From positions 62,001-126,000 of the forward strand of contig BCKT01000012.1 in NCBI GenBank assembly GCA_003116875.1: DNA of 64,000 bases. Reading direction: 5' to 3'. The notes under the pieces were generated by a model. That model had not been told where the DNA came from. It did not search any database and was given only the letters and a program-made list of their open reading frames with translations. This document shows positions 1 through 13,175 of the stretch, one piece after another (the first letter of the stretch is position 1; every line of letters begins with the position of its first letter). Both the position numbers and the translations under genes were made by a program. The stretch is from Takashimella koratensis. Its lineage: Eukaryota > Basidiomycota > Tremellomycetes > Trichosporonales > Tetragoniomycetaceae.

Positions 1-3000
1 TCTCGGCCGGGACGGCGGTCTCAACGGCGCGTACGACCCTCTCCGCCCGACCTCTATCGTCACGCCTCAACAGTTCCACGACCACTTCGCCGCCCTCACA
101 CTCACAACAGAGCACGAGCAGGATAGCATGTACAGAGACCATCTGGCGGAGATGGTTGCGCTCAGAGAGAAGTGTGATGCACTGATTAAGATGTTGGGAG
201 ATGGAGAGGAGGAAGTGGAGGAGATGCTCAAGTGTTTGAAGTATGTTGAAGAGAGGAGCGAGAGTCTGCGTGGTGCATGCGAGGATCTACTGGAAGAGCA
301 GGTACGTGGTTGAGATTAGGTTGAGATTGGTTTGAAACTAGACGGCTGAGCTGATCTTGTTCCGTATTATTGTGAATCTGTTACAGACCCACCTCCTCAC
401 GCACACCTCGCAACTGGCTCATCGGCTTACCTTCTTCACCTCGCTCGAGTCAGCCCAGCGTATGCTCAATAACTCGAGCACCAGCCTTGTCCTCGGCGAA
501 GATTTCTTGCCCATGGTCCGCCGTCTAGACGAGTGCATCAGTTACCTCACAGAGCATGTGAGTGACCGTCTCCCACTTTTCGATTGCATATCGCCCTGCG
601 ACTGTTCACTCGGTCCTGTTCTGACTGGACGACATTACAGCGCGACTTTAAAGACGCAGATGTATATCTGCTGCGGTACCAGCAGTGCATGACGCGCAGC
701 ATGGCACTCGTTCGATTGCACTTTATCAACTCTGTCAAAGCTCTCGGCGCTGAGGTTGGCAAGCGCCTATCGGACAAGGTGAGTCCACTACAACAAAATC
801 ACGACATTCTCAACACCTTCAGTTTGCCCTTTTGCTAACCGTGCCAAACCCCCAGTCCATGTCGGATACCGCGACTCAGGGCCTCCTGTTCAACCGCTTC
901 GTCACGCTCTCCAACCAGCTTCGCCCACTCATCGCCGAGCTCGAACAGCGTGTCGTATCTAACAACGACGAGCTGCCTCAGATCCTTGCAGACTGTCAGG
1001 CGGCTTGGGTGCAGATGAGACATTCACTCATCGGCCCAAGAGTAGCGGAGGAGACGGCTCGTCTGGAACCTGGAAAGAGCGAGCTGGTAGATTTGGTGAG
1101 TGACGATATTTCTGTCAAAGGTGCACTTGCTGCATATATCGACGTCACTAACACTTGGCACCCGTGTTCAGACTCGAGCTGGATGCAGTTATCTCAAGCA
1201 CACGTGTCTCGACGAATTCAACCTCTACAAGCAGTTCTTCCTCTCTGGCGAACGGCACCTCTAGTACGTGCTGGCTCAAGACCAACAATACATTCTTGCA
1301 TTACTAACACCTACATGTAGTGGCTTCCTCGAGCTGCTGTGCGACTACCTGTACGACTATATCCGTCCTCGTATCCTGCACGAGACCTCCCTCTCTGTCC
1401 TGTGCGAGGTATGCACCGTCCTGCAAGCTCTCATGGTGCACGATTTCACCAGCGATCCAGACGACGAAGCGATTCTTGACGACGATCACGGGTTAGAACT
1501 TCTCGACTCGCCAGAGTCCACACCCGGCCTGTCACCCTCGCCTTCTGGTCGGGGGATACACGAGTCAGCGACCGACTACTTTGGGTCTCCCTCGCCCTCC
1601 CGGTTCCTGGGTACCCCCAACTTGAACTTTGGGGTAGGCACGGGCGTCGGCGGTGACGTACTTGGACCCGCGACGGTCGCCGTCACGCGTAGACAGAGCA
1701 GTATGGTCTCGAGGAGGTACTCGCCCAGCCTAAACTCGACCGCAAGGCACGGGGGTCGAACGAGAAAAGCGAAACGAAAACCATTGGCGAGACTGCACAC
1801 GGATCATCTTCTCAAAATGGTGCTGCAGGACGCACAGACCAGACTAGTCTTTAGGGCAGAAGCACTCATCCAGGCAGAAGTTCAGTATTACGCCCCGAAA
1901 CCAGTCGATCTCGAGTACCCAGAAAAACTCAAGTCTACCGGTGAGTTTTGCTTTGAGATCTTGGCAAGACATGAATTGGAAGTGAGATTATGATTGTTCG
2001 TACTGACAAAGTGCGATAATAGCTCGGGGTACGCCGCTAGTGCAGAGACAGCTCGCAGTTTCGCTCGACGAGGAAGACGACGACGAGCCGACTTTTCTTT
2101 CCCTCCCACCTGCCGAAGCACAAGAGACTTGGTACCCTACACTCCGGACTACTCTCTGGATTCTCTCGTGTCTCAACACCTACGTCGATGTGCGTATCTT
2201 CAACACTTGTCACGCCCATTGCATCTTTCTGAACACTATACTGACTCGCCCTCGAACACAGAGCTCCGTATTTGAAGATCTTGCGCAGGAAGCAGTGTCT
2301 ACTTGTCGTCGATCGCTGTTGGCGTCGTCAGATCTGATCACGGCAAAGAAGGACAAATCGGCAATGGATGGGAAATTGTTTCTCGTGCGGCATTTGTTGA
2401 TCTTGAAGGAGATGACGGCGGGATTGGATCTGGGTCGAACGACGCGGGCCCGAGACTGGGCGGGTATCACGGGTAAGTCAGATTGTCTTGATTGATATAG
2501 GCATGCTCTTGTGTCTCGGGGTAGAGGAAAGCGCGTGATGTTGATTGGGTTGGTGATCTGACATGTTGTTACTTTTGCAGACTTTTTGCGCTCGTTATTG
2601 GAGAATGCGACGTTGCTCTTGGGATACGGTCGAGGCCCGACCCCACGCGGTAGCATCGTGACGTCGGATGCGAAAATGGTGAGTTGGTGACCGAGAGGAG
2701 ACAAGCCGCTCGTTGCCTTATACTTCCCGGGAACGACTTGTCTCGAATTACGTAGGCTGACAATCCGCGCCCACCCTTACGTGCGTCATTCGAAATAGGA
2801 GCTCGACCGAGAGTTGAAACACGCTTGTGAGGATTTGATCGCTCAATGCACTGCCGCCTCGATCGAGCCTATCAAGAAATTCATCGACCAATGTACGGCT
2901 TTCCTCGCTTCCCCTCGCGCTGGCGGGACTCGATCGCCACCTCAGTCCGGGTCGGCCTCTGCAGGCGCCTCCCACGCCGACCTCTCGGCCCAAGATTGGG

Positions 3001-3364
3001 CGAGCCCAGCGGTGATCGCGCGTGTACATGACGAGTTTAAGCAGAAGAGCGTGGAGACGTTCAGAGTCTGGTTGGGACAGTTGATGCTTTACCTCCAAGA
3101 CGAAGAGACAGTCCGTGTGCTCGTCCCCCCTGCTCATGTGAGTCTACCTATGCGCAAGGATGGGAAAATGGGCACACGGACGAGCTGGAAAAGCTGGAAG
3201 GATTAAGCTGATACTCTGTTTAGATGTCGATCACCGACGCGTACAGACAATTCCACGACCTCGTTAGAGCCGAATATGATTTCTCGACAGCTGCGAGTTT
3301 GATGACTCCCTCAGCTGTCATGTCGCTCCTCGCAACAGTCGACGTGGCTTCTGTTAACTTGTAA
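1..3364 (+). CDS. COG3: COG3, conserved oligomeric Golgi complex subunit 3 (5' end outside window)
   Basis: Subunit of the COG vesicle-tethering complex, which acts in retrograde traffic within the Golgi. The reading frame is open from base 2 to the left edge, so the N-terminus is missing; about 838 residues are visible. Eleven exons join in frame: to 301, 387-557, 641-778, 856-1095, 1172-1263, 1321-1940, 2023-2189, 2262-2472, 2581-2678, 2799-3137, 3224-3364. Family signatures include a coiled-coil N-region, the segment LDECISYLTEH followed by a YLLRYQQC stretch (Sec34-type core), YDYIRPRILHE in exons 5-6, and WYPTLRTTLWILSCLNTYVD in exon 7. A low-complexity Ser/Gly/Pro insertion at about 1480-1760 is not typical of the family core. 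Confidence in identity is high; the splice sites are inferred from GT/AG signals and frame. Confidence 0.9.
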
Positions 3365-3984
3365 ATGGAATTGGACGCAACGAGGTCAAGTCTGGCATCA
3401 CTACAAATTTGTGGGAGCCCATCTTCGAGTCCGGTTAAGTAGGAGATATTGTAGACATTTTGGGTGTAGAGAGGGTTTAACGATCACATCTTTGGTCGAT
3501 CGATAGGGAACGGTCAAAGTCGATGTATATCCTTGGGATGAGTTGTCAGTTGCTACATATGACTGCTTGTATGAAACCCAAGGCATCAAAAGCGTGGCGC
3601 TCGGTGAGATGGAAAGGCGTAAAATCCCAGACCCTTGGTTTTCATAGGTTTTACAGGTAACCCAGGTCAAACCTCGTTTCTCCGTTCTCAATGTAGTCCA
3701 GTGGCGTAACCGCCCTGAGACTTGTATGGCGTCCGGAGGTCCAGGCGTCCAGGCGCCACTGGGTTGAAGCCAATACATAGCAGTATTGCTCAGTAAGGTA
3801 TCATTTTTCTAGACGAGGGGATCGCTCTGTCGCAGGTGTTTCTCATCATGGGACTCGGAAGGAGGGAGGACGGAAAGGCTCTTTACTGGAATTGATCAAG
3901 ACAGCTACCATAGGTTGAAGAGAGTCCGGTAACACACCACATCGCCTTCAATACCGTCACATCCGTCTTTCCACTACGCTCGGC
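3365..3984. other. Convergent intergenic region COG3/amidase
   Basis: About 620 bases between two convergent genes. No conserved coding exon or RNA gene was recognised. It should hold the 3' untranslated regions of both genes. Confidence 0.5.
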
Positions 3985-6606
3985 TCAAGCTTTGAGGGCG
4001 GCATCGACAATCTCAGTCATCCTATAGGCAGTAAACAATTCATGAGAAAGGCAATTGTTAACGTGCTTGGCGAGGGTGAGAATTAGCGGCAGTAGCTTAC
4101 CTGATCACCGCTTCTTCTTCGAGCTTGCGGCCAACGACTTGAATGCCGATGGGGGCGCCGCTCATAGCGACTGGGTCATCTGCAAAGGCGTTTGTGAAAT
4201 GTCAGCACGATTCATCCGATTTTGTCACCTTATGGTCTTTGCTCTCGCCCCGGCCTCCCCAGAAGTTGCCACTTACAGACATCATGGGTGAATTTATCCC
4301 AGTCGGACAGAAACTCTGTCCTCTCCTCCTTGGAGTCAACCGCAGGGTCGACCTGGGTGACGGGTAGGACAGAAGCTGTGTAATCCATGAGGTTACACCA
4401 GCCTGTGTAATAAACGTAGGTTCTGGAGTCATGCGGTGGAGGAGGGGTTGCGGCCGCCGGCGTGATAACGGCGTCAACTGGACGACCAGTGCTGGTTCTC
4501 GTCACTGTAGCGTTCCAATGGTCGAGGTGCTCCTTGATGTAGTTGTTCTTGCGATGGGAGACTTCCCAGAACTCGAGAGTGCTGAGGTGCTTGATTCCCG
4601 CCTTCAGCTCCACAGGACCGACCGGTGGTTCGCCTGATAGATCCAGAAACTTGTTGATATCGGTCTGAGGAGATAGTGAATGTCCATGTTAGCGACACCA
4701 AACCAGGTTATTAGTAAAAAAAAATCACTCGAGTCGATTCTTCGATTCAAGCGCTACGCTCACCCCTCCGTCGGCACCGCAGACACCCCACAAAAGTTTG
4801 AATCCCTCAGCTGACTTGTAAGGTATCCAGTCGATCACCTTGTGACCTGCGGCGAGAAGTTTGGCCTTCGTCACCTGAAGAGCGCGAGAGTAGGGAGAGG
4901 TAGGGAGGACAAAGCCGTCATTCCACATGATAGCGAAGCACAATTTGCCACCGACCCCTCCGTGATCGACGAGGTTGTAAGCCTCCTCAGACCAGGGCAT
5001 CCGAAGAGCCTGTGGGTCCAAGTCCCATGGGCGTGCATCGACAACGGCCTTGGTGAATACCTTGAGACCATCGATGTTGGGAGTGAGTGGACCAAGCACC
5101 GACGGGATCGATTCCTGACCTGTAGGATGTTAGGTGGATGACAAGGGCTCATGGGGTAGAGCCATGCCGCAACAAACTCTGAGCTCATCCTCGAGGTGGC
5201 AAAAAGGATACAAGCACGCAGAGAAACACGGAATAGGCAGAATCGCGGAGCACCAGGACTTACCCTCTGAAGAATTGACAGATAGGCAGTACGGGATACG
5301 GTTGTACGATGGACGAAGACCGTAGAGACCCTGGAACGCTGCGGGGAGACGGATTGATCCGCCAAGGTCGCTTCCAACACCAAGGATAGAGCCACGCAGG
5401 CCGTTCAAAGCGCCTTCACCGCCCGAGGATCCTCCGCAAGTGAGCTTGCGCTATATGGTTGCATCAGCATATGCTCGAGGGAGGGATTTTGTGGTTTTGA
5501 AGGGGTTTTGACGGACATGAAGGAGGTGAGGAGTAGCGAAGAAATTTAAGCGGGTACGTACGTTGAAGGGGTTGGTCGTTCTGCCGAAGACGTTGTTGTG
5601 GGCCTCGATAAACCACAGTCCTTGGGAGATATTGGTTCTCACGTACGGGACGGCCTATTTAGCACTCAGGGAAACCCAGGGACCAGAAAGGAGATGCAAT
5701 ACGGGACCAAAGTCAAGTGAGCGTCAACTTCCAGTGGTAGAAATCAAGTCAGAGAGACGATTCTCAATTCTTACACCTTGTTTGATGAGGATCTCAGTAA
5801 GGACGGCATGGCGGTCAGACACTCGACCGATCCATCCAACGTAGCCCAAGGACAACTCGACATCCTTGACAGCCACCTGATCCTTGAGAGAGATTGGCAC
5901 TGATAAAGGATGAACGATTAGCAGGAAGAACAATCAGGAGAAGGAGGTTATCAAAGGGAATGAGGAGTGATCGAGAGTAAGACTGAAGGATGGAGGTCTC
6001 AATCTGCGAGAGTCGACAAAGCTTAGAACTCACAGCCGCTGTAAGACGTTAGTCAAGTGGCTTCCAAGGGACACGGCGATTCGAGCCTGAGAGGAAGAAA
6101 GAGAAAGGAACACTGATGTGGTGGGGTAGATAACAGTGACCTACTGAAGAGGTCCAATTGGCTTGCCGTTCTCAGCAAAGTACTTGTCGAGCTCCTTGGC
6201 GCGTTCAAGCGCGGAATCCACAAAAATCTCGGTCAAGCAGTTGGTCTTTGAAAAGTAGAGGGAGAGGTATTATGAATCCCGTTAGTTGCATTGTTATTCC
6301 TCTCTGCAGCCTATCGTCACTCACCAGCTGCTGTGCTATAAGCGCACGTTTACTGAATGCCGTAACGACTTGCACCGCGCTCCATGTACCATGGTGGATC
6401 TTGGCTAGAAGACCCTCGACCGAGTCACTTTCCGTGATCTCGATCTCGAGGTCGGAAAGCAGCCCACAAGTCTTGGGGATGGAACGGACGTCGAGGACAT
6501 CGTTGCCGGGCATGGAGGTGGCAGGGAGTAAGAGGTCGGCAGGGATGAGAGCGGCAGTCTGGGCGCGCTTGGCGGCTGCTTTAGTCTCCCACGAGGCTTC
6601 GGTCAT
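3985..6606 (-). CDS. Amidase (amidase-signature family, fungal acetamidase/general amidase type)
   Basis: Hydrolyses carboxylic amides to acid and ammonia; probably cytosolic, and the substrate cannot be told from sequence. Ten exons on the minus strand (6606-6325, 6245-6145, 6038-6034, 5899-5775, 5654-5562, 5450-5264, 5119-4764, 4664-4277, 4179-4101, 4021-3985) give 550 residues, a normal length for fungal amidases. The Ser-cisSer-Lys triad is present: catalytic Lys in GPLHGLPISLKD, cis-Ser in GGSSGGE, nucleophile Ser in GSDLGGSIR. The C-terminal [16 protein letters not shown] is also typical. The ATG at 6606 is followed by the usual fungal N-terminus. Exon 3 is only 5 nt; without it neither the frame nor the conserved GPLHGLPISLKD motif is formed. 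It converges on COG3. Confidence 0.9.
6034..6038 (-). other. Candidate 5-nt microexon of the amidase gene
   Basis: On the minus strand CGGCT is flanked by CTTACAG upstream and GTGAGTTC downstream. Joining exon 2 (ending CA), these five bases, and exon 4 (starting TGCCA) gives CAC GGC TTG CCA, encoding HGLP of the conserved amidase motif GPLHGLPISLKD. Flanking introns are 6039-6144 (106 nt) and 5900-6033 (134 nt). Confidence 0.8.
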
Positions 6607-7752
6607 GGTTGCGGTCGAGGAGATTGAGATTGAGAGTGATGGATAGAGAATGTTGGGGAAAAGAGTGGGTGTGAGAGCACAGGGTGTGCCCTAAAAAGAC
6701 TCTTTGTTTTTTCCCCTAGTCCTTTGGGCGGCACACAAGGGCTTTCGAAGCGCGCTTCTTCACCTTTCAGACCGGCAGAGTAAAGTACGCCCCCGAGTCT
6801 TGGAGGTGGCCGATCGACGCTCGTAAGGACTGTGTAAAACAAAAAAAGATACCTATGACCAAGGCAAGGGTATAAAGGAGGGCAAAGAGACGAAAAAGGA
6901 AATGGTTGAGAGTTGAGCGAGAAATGAGTGGGTGCCGATTATCCCCTGCAAGGATTGGCAGGGGGTATGAGGTGAGTGAAGATGTATCAGAAGGCGACAA
7001 AGGGATGAAGAACCACGATCAAGGTTAGTGTTAGATTTCAACGGGTTGGGGATTCATCTCTCGAAGCTACGGACTGCTATTTAAGTGCACCAGGTCGGCC
7101 TTGACCGCTTGCGCGTCGTTCATGCATCCCCGTCGTTCCCCGCGGCCGCAACCGCTTGTGGGCCCATGCGCCGCAGCGCTGCATCGCCTCCACTAGTGGT
7201 CTTATTGTTCTCCGTGGCCTCGGCTTGCGCCACCCCGCTCGGTCCCCTCTCGGCATCCAGGTACCTCGGGACCGCTCGGACCGCTTCAGACGCCCTCGGA
7301 CGTCATACCTGACAGTTAGTCCCCTAATTTCAGAGATTAGTCTTGCACAGGATTACAAAGGACGAGGATGAGATGAAAGGAGGCAAAGGCGGAATGCGCG
7401 GTCTTTCGTTGTCTCTTCATCTGGCTAGGCTTGTGCATCAGTTCTGAGCCCAAGTTAAAGTATGCTTATAAGGATGATGATGATGATGATATTACGACAG
7501 GTCTTTATCCGTGGAAGGTGGTATGCGAGACAGTTGTAGAGACGAAAGAGACAAAACATTGGCTAAAACTATGTGCGAACAGAGAACGTCCAAACTATGG
7601 TTCGTCTGACAATATCATGAAAAGATCGTGTGAATGGTGAAAGAGTGAATGTGTGGATCGTTGTGATATAGAATGAGTAAACCCGGCCATGGAGAGGAAT
7701 ACGAGATTTGTGATAGGAGACTAGTAGAGACCGGGGGGCTCGTTGTGTTCGA
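6607..7752. other. Intergenic region upstream of amidase / downstream of the large Ser-Pro gene
   Basis: About 1.15 kb without a supported gene. It contains the amidase promoter (near 6607) and the 3' region of the gene ending at 7753. A short (GAT)n run lies near 7468-7487. Small open frames here have no recognisable domains or splice-consistent partners. Confidence 0.5.
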
Positions 7753-10700
7753 CTAGCTTGCGTACTCGCTTCGTCGTCGATTCTGAGAGGCTTCCTGGCC
7801 TGACATCTTCCGCGCCGTACTATGCTCAACCGAGGCTAAAGTCTCCCTCTGACCTGCAGGTGGTGAGACTGGCCCATTTGGAGTTTGGTGGAACATTGTC
7901 GAGCCGGATTGCGACCTTGCATGCGAGTAAAACCCTTGCTGTCTGCTAGGCGGGACGGAGGGGGGTGGTTTTTGGTCATGCTGATGTTGTTGTTCATGAT
8001 GCTGGTGTTGATAAGGATACTGATGTTGATGTTGATGTTGATGTTGATGTTGTTGTTGATGCTGTATCGGCTGTCCATTAGGGTAGGCGTGAGATTGGGC
8101 ATGAAAATCGTGGATATCGTTAACGCTATGCTGCGACTGACTCCTTGCGTGCGAGTGCGAGTGCGAGGGGTGTATGTTGAAGCTGGTCGGGAGGGTATGG
8201 AATGTGAACGGTAGGTGCTGGGTACCGGTTTGGGGCGAACCAAAGTGCCCAGGCTGTGATTGGGGCATATGAAACCCCATGGGCGAGAAAGGCACTGGTG
8301 GACCAAAATGGTCTCCATACACCGACTGTGGAGCCGCGGCGTAGGCGTACATCGCTTCGTGCATCGGCATCGGCATATGCTGTGGCTGGGCGTAAAGTGG
8401 GCTGGGTGGTGACGCCGACGCGTGAGGAGACGGGTAGCCGAAAGGGTTGGGGTTGAAGGGAAAGGAAACGGGGGGGTACATCCCTCCGAACCCTGGCAAA
8501 GGCGGAGCGGGCGGAACAGGTGTGACATGTGGGTGCGAGGTGGACACGGAGGAAGCGCGTTCCCAGTAGTCGTCAAAGTATCGGGAAGCAGCGGCCATGT
8601 ACTGCGCCTGCCACTGTTGTCGCATAACCTCTCTGAAAAGATAATCAGCAAAGTTTATCGCACACTCCGCACTTTTCATTATATCACTCACGCTTGGACT
8701 TGGGCGGCGTACCCGTCGTACATCCCTGGGACAGCAGGAGTTCCCTGCGCACCTCCTTGGTCGTAAGCTGCGTTCAACGGAGCCGTCGTGTCGCGCCTGA
8801 CTTCGAGCGCAGAGGCTGATCTTGTGCGATCCATTCCAACCTCTTGTCGCTGCTGCGACCTCTCCCGGGGTTTAGGATCGACCGCTGCGGACCCACCAGT
8901 AGGAACTGCCTTTTTCCTTTCGGGACCTGGAACCGCAGAGGTAGGGCGTGCTCCATCTGGTTGAATATCTCGACTCCGATCAGACGACGTTGCCCGCTCG
9001 ACCGAGGACCGCGGCGTAGTAGGCTGTGGGACGGACGTGCTGCCGGTGTACCCTGACAACGATGACGCCGGCGATTCGGACGGTCTGTCTGTGGTCGTCG
9101 CTACCGCCGCAACAGCCGGTGCAGCCACGCGAGGCAGTGTGGTCTGTCCCGTTGGCGCTGGTCTAGCCGCCACGTCCGAACGCGCTGACATCGCCCGACT
9201 ACGATCCGTGATTGAAGGTTTTGGCGTGCTCTCGTTTCCCTCCAACCCAGGCACAGAGGACAAGGGAGGTGTTACCTTGGCCGCTAGCTCTGCGCGCCGA
9301 GACAGGGCCGACAACGCGATGGTCATAGAACCCGGATCATCAACAGTGTTCAAATGAACCGAGCTACGCATTTGAACAGCCGCCAAAGACTCGTCTTCGC
9401 TCTCGTCCTTCCCATTCAACCCGTTGTCCAGTCGCTCCACCGCTTGGTTCTTCCCATCAACGACAACACTGCGAGTCTGTCTAGGTGCGTCCCTTGGACC
9501 CACTGGTCGCCCGACGATCGAATTCGGCCTCTCTCTCGGCGGTTTCTCCACCTCCCTTTCCTTCTCCTTACTCGGTCCGCGCAAGTTCTCCTTCCCACCT
9601 GCTCCAGCGCTCGACGTCGCACCTTTCCGACGGCCCGCTGCTCCCTCGCCTTTCTCCTCATCCGAGCTACTAGCCCAGCGCGTGCGGCTGCGACTCTTCC
9701 CGCCCTTCTCGCGGGTCTTTTGCCTAGCTCCGGGCGCAGCGGCGGCGCGCGCAAAGCTCGAGCGCGGGATGTTCCCGGCAGAGCTGGATGACGCGGCAGA
9801 CAGGGCGCGGAAGCGCGGCGAAGACGGAGATGCCGTACGGTCGCTGGAAGAGACGGGCGATCGGACCCGTTCAGTCGTCCGATCGTCGTCGGAGACGGCA
9901 GTACCGTGGGTTTCGTCGTGGGATAGGGCCGGGGGAGGGGCAAGAGTGACTGGGAAGGGGACGCCGGAGATGGGCTGAGCTGGGGACGTTGGTAGAGTTG
10001 ACGCCAAGCGGAGTCGAGCCTGCAGACTTGGCCGTGGCGCTCCGGCATGCTGCGAGCTACTCTCGAGACTCGTAGGACCCTCTGGCATCACCACATTCCC
10101 AGATGCTCCGCGCGCTCGGTCGTTCTGTTGCCCTCGCTCGTCGTCAACCTCGTCCGGGTCGATCATAGGCGGCGGCACGAGGATCTCTCCGTCTCCACCG
10201 TACGCCGCCATGGACGCAACGACTACCGCGGGATCAAAGCCGTCCTCGTTATGTGCCTGGGGTGCGCTCCAGAACCCCGAGATTCGGCGAAGCGGCTCGT
10301 CCAACAGCGCGAGTGGTTTCGTCAGCGTGGGCGATAAGGGACCGAGAATGGAAGAGGAAGGTAGGGACGGTAGTGGCGGGCTACGAGGTGCGAGAGGAGG
10401 TGAAGAGGGCGGGATGGTTTCGTCTGGCATCTCGTCTGGCCTAGGAGGGAGGTTGAGGTTCTCTGCGCGTTCCTGCGGTTCAGGAACGGGGATAGGGGCT
10501 GGCGGAGGCGGAGAAGGTGCTACGGGTCCGTGAGCTTGAGTGACAGGCGGAGTCGTGGTGGACGTCAAGCGCTGACCCGGTGATCGCACAGGAGACGAAG
10601 GCGACGGCGGGATCGTTGACATTGGTCGTGAGTCTGGATCGAGACGAGACGACGAAGGTCGTGACGCAAAGTAGTCTTCTACCCCTAGCTCAGAAGGGGA

Positions 10701-13175
10701 CGCTACGAGCTGATCCGTTGATGCGCCGAGTCGAAGCGAACTCGTCTGGACTTGCAGCTGGGTAGGCTGGGCGGCCTGGGTAAGCTGGGAATCTCCGATG
10801 ATTTCTCGAGCGTTTGGGGCATCACCAACCCGCGTGGTCGATGCTCCCTTGACGACGAAATTGCCCGCGGTGGAGGCAGGGCCCGCGGCCGTGTCGCGTT
10901 TCCGGTGGACGGTGAACACCAGGACTGGGCTGGGACTGGGACCGCGAGGTGGGGGTGGTAAGCTCGTTGGCACCACGGAGCCCTGGGACGACTGGAGTGG
11001 TGACCTAGTGCGTTGGATGGATTTGGACTGGCGATGAGAAGGTTGTACACTGTCCCCCTTGTCGTCTCTGATACTTGAGGAAAGAGATAACGCGCTCTTG
11101 CTCCTACCCTGCTCTCGAAGCTGAGCTCGCGCCATCGCCGCAGCCAAGGGCATATCATCCTCGTCCTCGTCGTCTACATTATCGACGCTATCGTCGCCTT
11201 CCATGCCACTGGCCTGGCGCTCAATGGCACCGGTGCCTGTATGGCCCGAGTCGCTGAAGACCTCGCTCGGGCGCCGAATACCGCGTCGGAAAGCCGCGAC
11301 ACTTACTCGATTGCTAGCGAGGATTACCTCGTCTACGGAGGTGACTGACGCCGCGGCGCTCGGTGGTCGTGATGGTCTTACCCTGGGCGGCGGAGACCAA
11401 TTGGCGCCACCCGCCCCGCCAGCACCTGGGGGTTGGTATTGGTTGATTTCCGGGGAGTTCACCATACTGCCATACGGCGCGTACCCATTTGCGTCGTCTT
11501 GACTGAAGCCTCTCTGAGGCAACGACGGGGAGCGGGACGATATCTGCGCAGCAGCAGCGAGCACGGGCGGTGGTCCGGCCCAGTCCGACGTAGCGATAGT
11601 CGCTGGCCGTTCTGCGTCCGACGCGCCCGATACGTGTCGAAAAGAGCGGAGCTGAAACGATCCGTCGTCAACGGACGGGCGGACGTCGAGGTCGTGCTGC
11701 AGCGATACGCGGGACGCCGAGCGGTGGAACGGGATATGGAAGAGGGACGAGGACGGGCGCCGGACTTGCGCAGGTCGGGCCGCCGTGTTTTGCGTAGATA
11801 CGGGCGGGCTGGGTCTGACAGGTGGAGAGTCGGGCTGTTTCGTGTCAGCACGGGGCACAGTATGGTTCAATGAGGGAAGACTCACTCGTTCGATATCGCT
11901 CGCTGCCACAGACCCTCGACGAGGTCGGATCTTGGCCTTCCAGAACCCTTTCTTCTGATCACTTGCGCCATCCACAACGTCCTGACCTGCTCCACTCGCG
12001 CGTCCGGGACTTGAAGTCACGATCGATCGGATCTCCTCGACCGCTTCGTCTGAGAACGTCGCGCCGACCGGCGTTGACGGGCTCAGCGGCTGTTGATCAG
12101 TCAATGGGCCCTTCTGTGGCACCGCTGCGGTGCGAGACAGAGACTGAATATTGCCAATGTTCGGCTCGACGAGCGTGAGCACTTGACCTGCCCCCTCACG
12201 CGGTCTTTGGCCTTGCTGTTCCTCTTTCCCATTCTCCCTGGACCTTTGTCCACCTCGTACCTGTTCCTCACTCGTAGCCAACGGTGACTCAGTTTCCGCG
12301 TTATCCGAATGAAGCGCGATCGAACTCGATCCCACCGCTGAACTCGGTTCAAAGTCCCACTCGGCGTCGACTGTCTCGAATTCCAATTTACCCAGAATCC
12401 CACCTTCCTGCCTCCACAACTCTGATCCTGCGCTAGCCCTGCTCGCTCGGCTGCGGCGCCTATCGTCCGCGCTCGCCCGCGTACTCGAAGGTGATGTAGG
12501 GACAGGAGCCACAGGCATCGTCGGGGTCGAGGCCAGTGATTCAGACAAGGTCACAGCTGATATGGAGCCCGGGGTCGAGTCTAGGCCCAGCCCCAAGCCC
12601 AGCTCGGGAGCCGGGAGTAACGGCGAAGCGCCACTGGAATCGATATTGGGTACAGGTGTAGCTGATCGCCCGAGCGCATTAGCGGCTACGAGCGCGGGGA
12701 GCTTTGCGAGCGGCTGTGAATGTGATCGTGCATGTCGTGACGGCGAGCCAGAGGGTCTGACCTGGTCCATGGCACCTTCCTGGAGGTCTCGCCGCGACTT
12801 GTCCTTTTTCCACGGTAACCCCGGCCGAGACTGACGTGAGGTCGAAGCCGCCGGGGAGGGCGCGGGTCCATTGGTCGACGAAGATAGCAGTGACGGAGTC
12901 GATGGGGTGCTGGGGATGACCCCTCCGCCCCCGGCGCCGGTAATGGGACCGGGGGCACGACGACTGCTGTAGCTTGAGCCGAGGAGGAAATTGGACGATG
13001 CGGATTTCGGGAGACCGGGACGAGCACCTCGGCTGCGACTGCTAGTTGACGAAGCGGAAAGAGAGGTACTGTCGACTTCGCGGGCCGAGGGGGGATGAGG
13101 AGGTTGAGTGGCCACGGGCGCAGGGGAAGCGGTTTGAGAGGAGGAGCCCGCCCTCAGGCGCTTGAAAATGCCCAT
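7753..13175 (-). CDS. Very large Ser/Pro-rich low-complexity protein, function unknown
   Basis: I do not recognise this protein. Exon 1 runs 13175-8692 and exon 2 8632-7753, separated by a 59-nt intron with GTGAGT donor and TTTTCAG acceptor, giving up to 1787 residues. It starts MGIFKRLRAG and is then almost entirely low complexity: Ser/Pro/Ala-rich, with basic and acidic patches typical of disordered scaffold or regulatory proteins. The only segment looking like a folded element is around the exon junction (EVMRQQWQAQYMAAASRYFD), probably a helix. The last 200 residues are rich in Pro, His and Gln with a (His-Gln)n run. A 51-nt segment at 11835-11885 has intron signals but no stop and may be removed, giving 1770 residues. 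No catalytic motif or membrane segment was seen. Confidence 0.8.
8020..8066 (-). repeat. Coding CAACATCAA-type repeat encoding (His-Gln)n
   Basis: A trinucleotide/hexanucleotide tract alternates CAT/CAC and CAA/CAG codons on the minus strand and encodes a His-Gln run near the C-terminus of the large Ser/Pro-rich protein. It is a likely length-variable site. Confidence 0.8.
11835..11885 (-). other. Possible 51-nt in-frame intron
   Basis: On the minus strand it starts GTGAGTCTT and ends GCTGACACGAAACAG, with a branch-like CTGAC close to the acceptor. Its length is a multiple of three and it contains no stop, so both retained and spliced forms code. Confidence 0.6.

Noticed and set aside
8688..13175. 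Several long plus-strand open frames opposite the giant Ser/Pro-rich gene
   Set aside because: They are antisense shadows of a GC-rich low-complexity coding region; they lack domains, good starts and splice signals.
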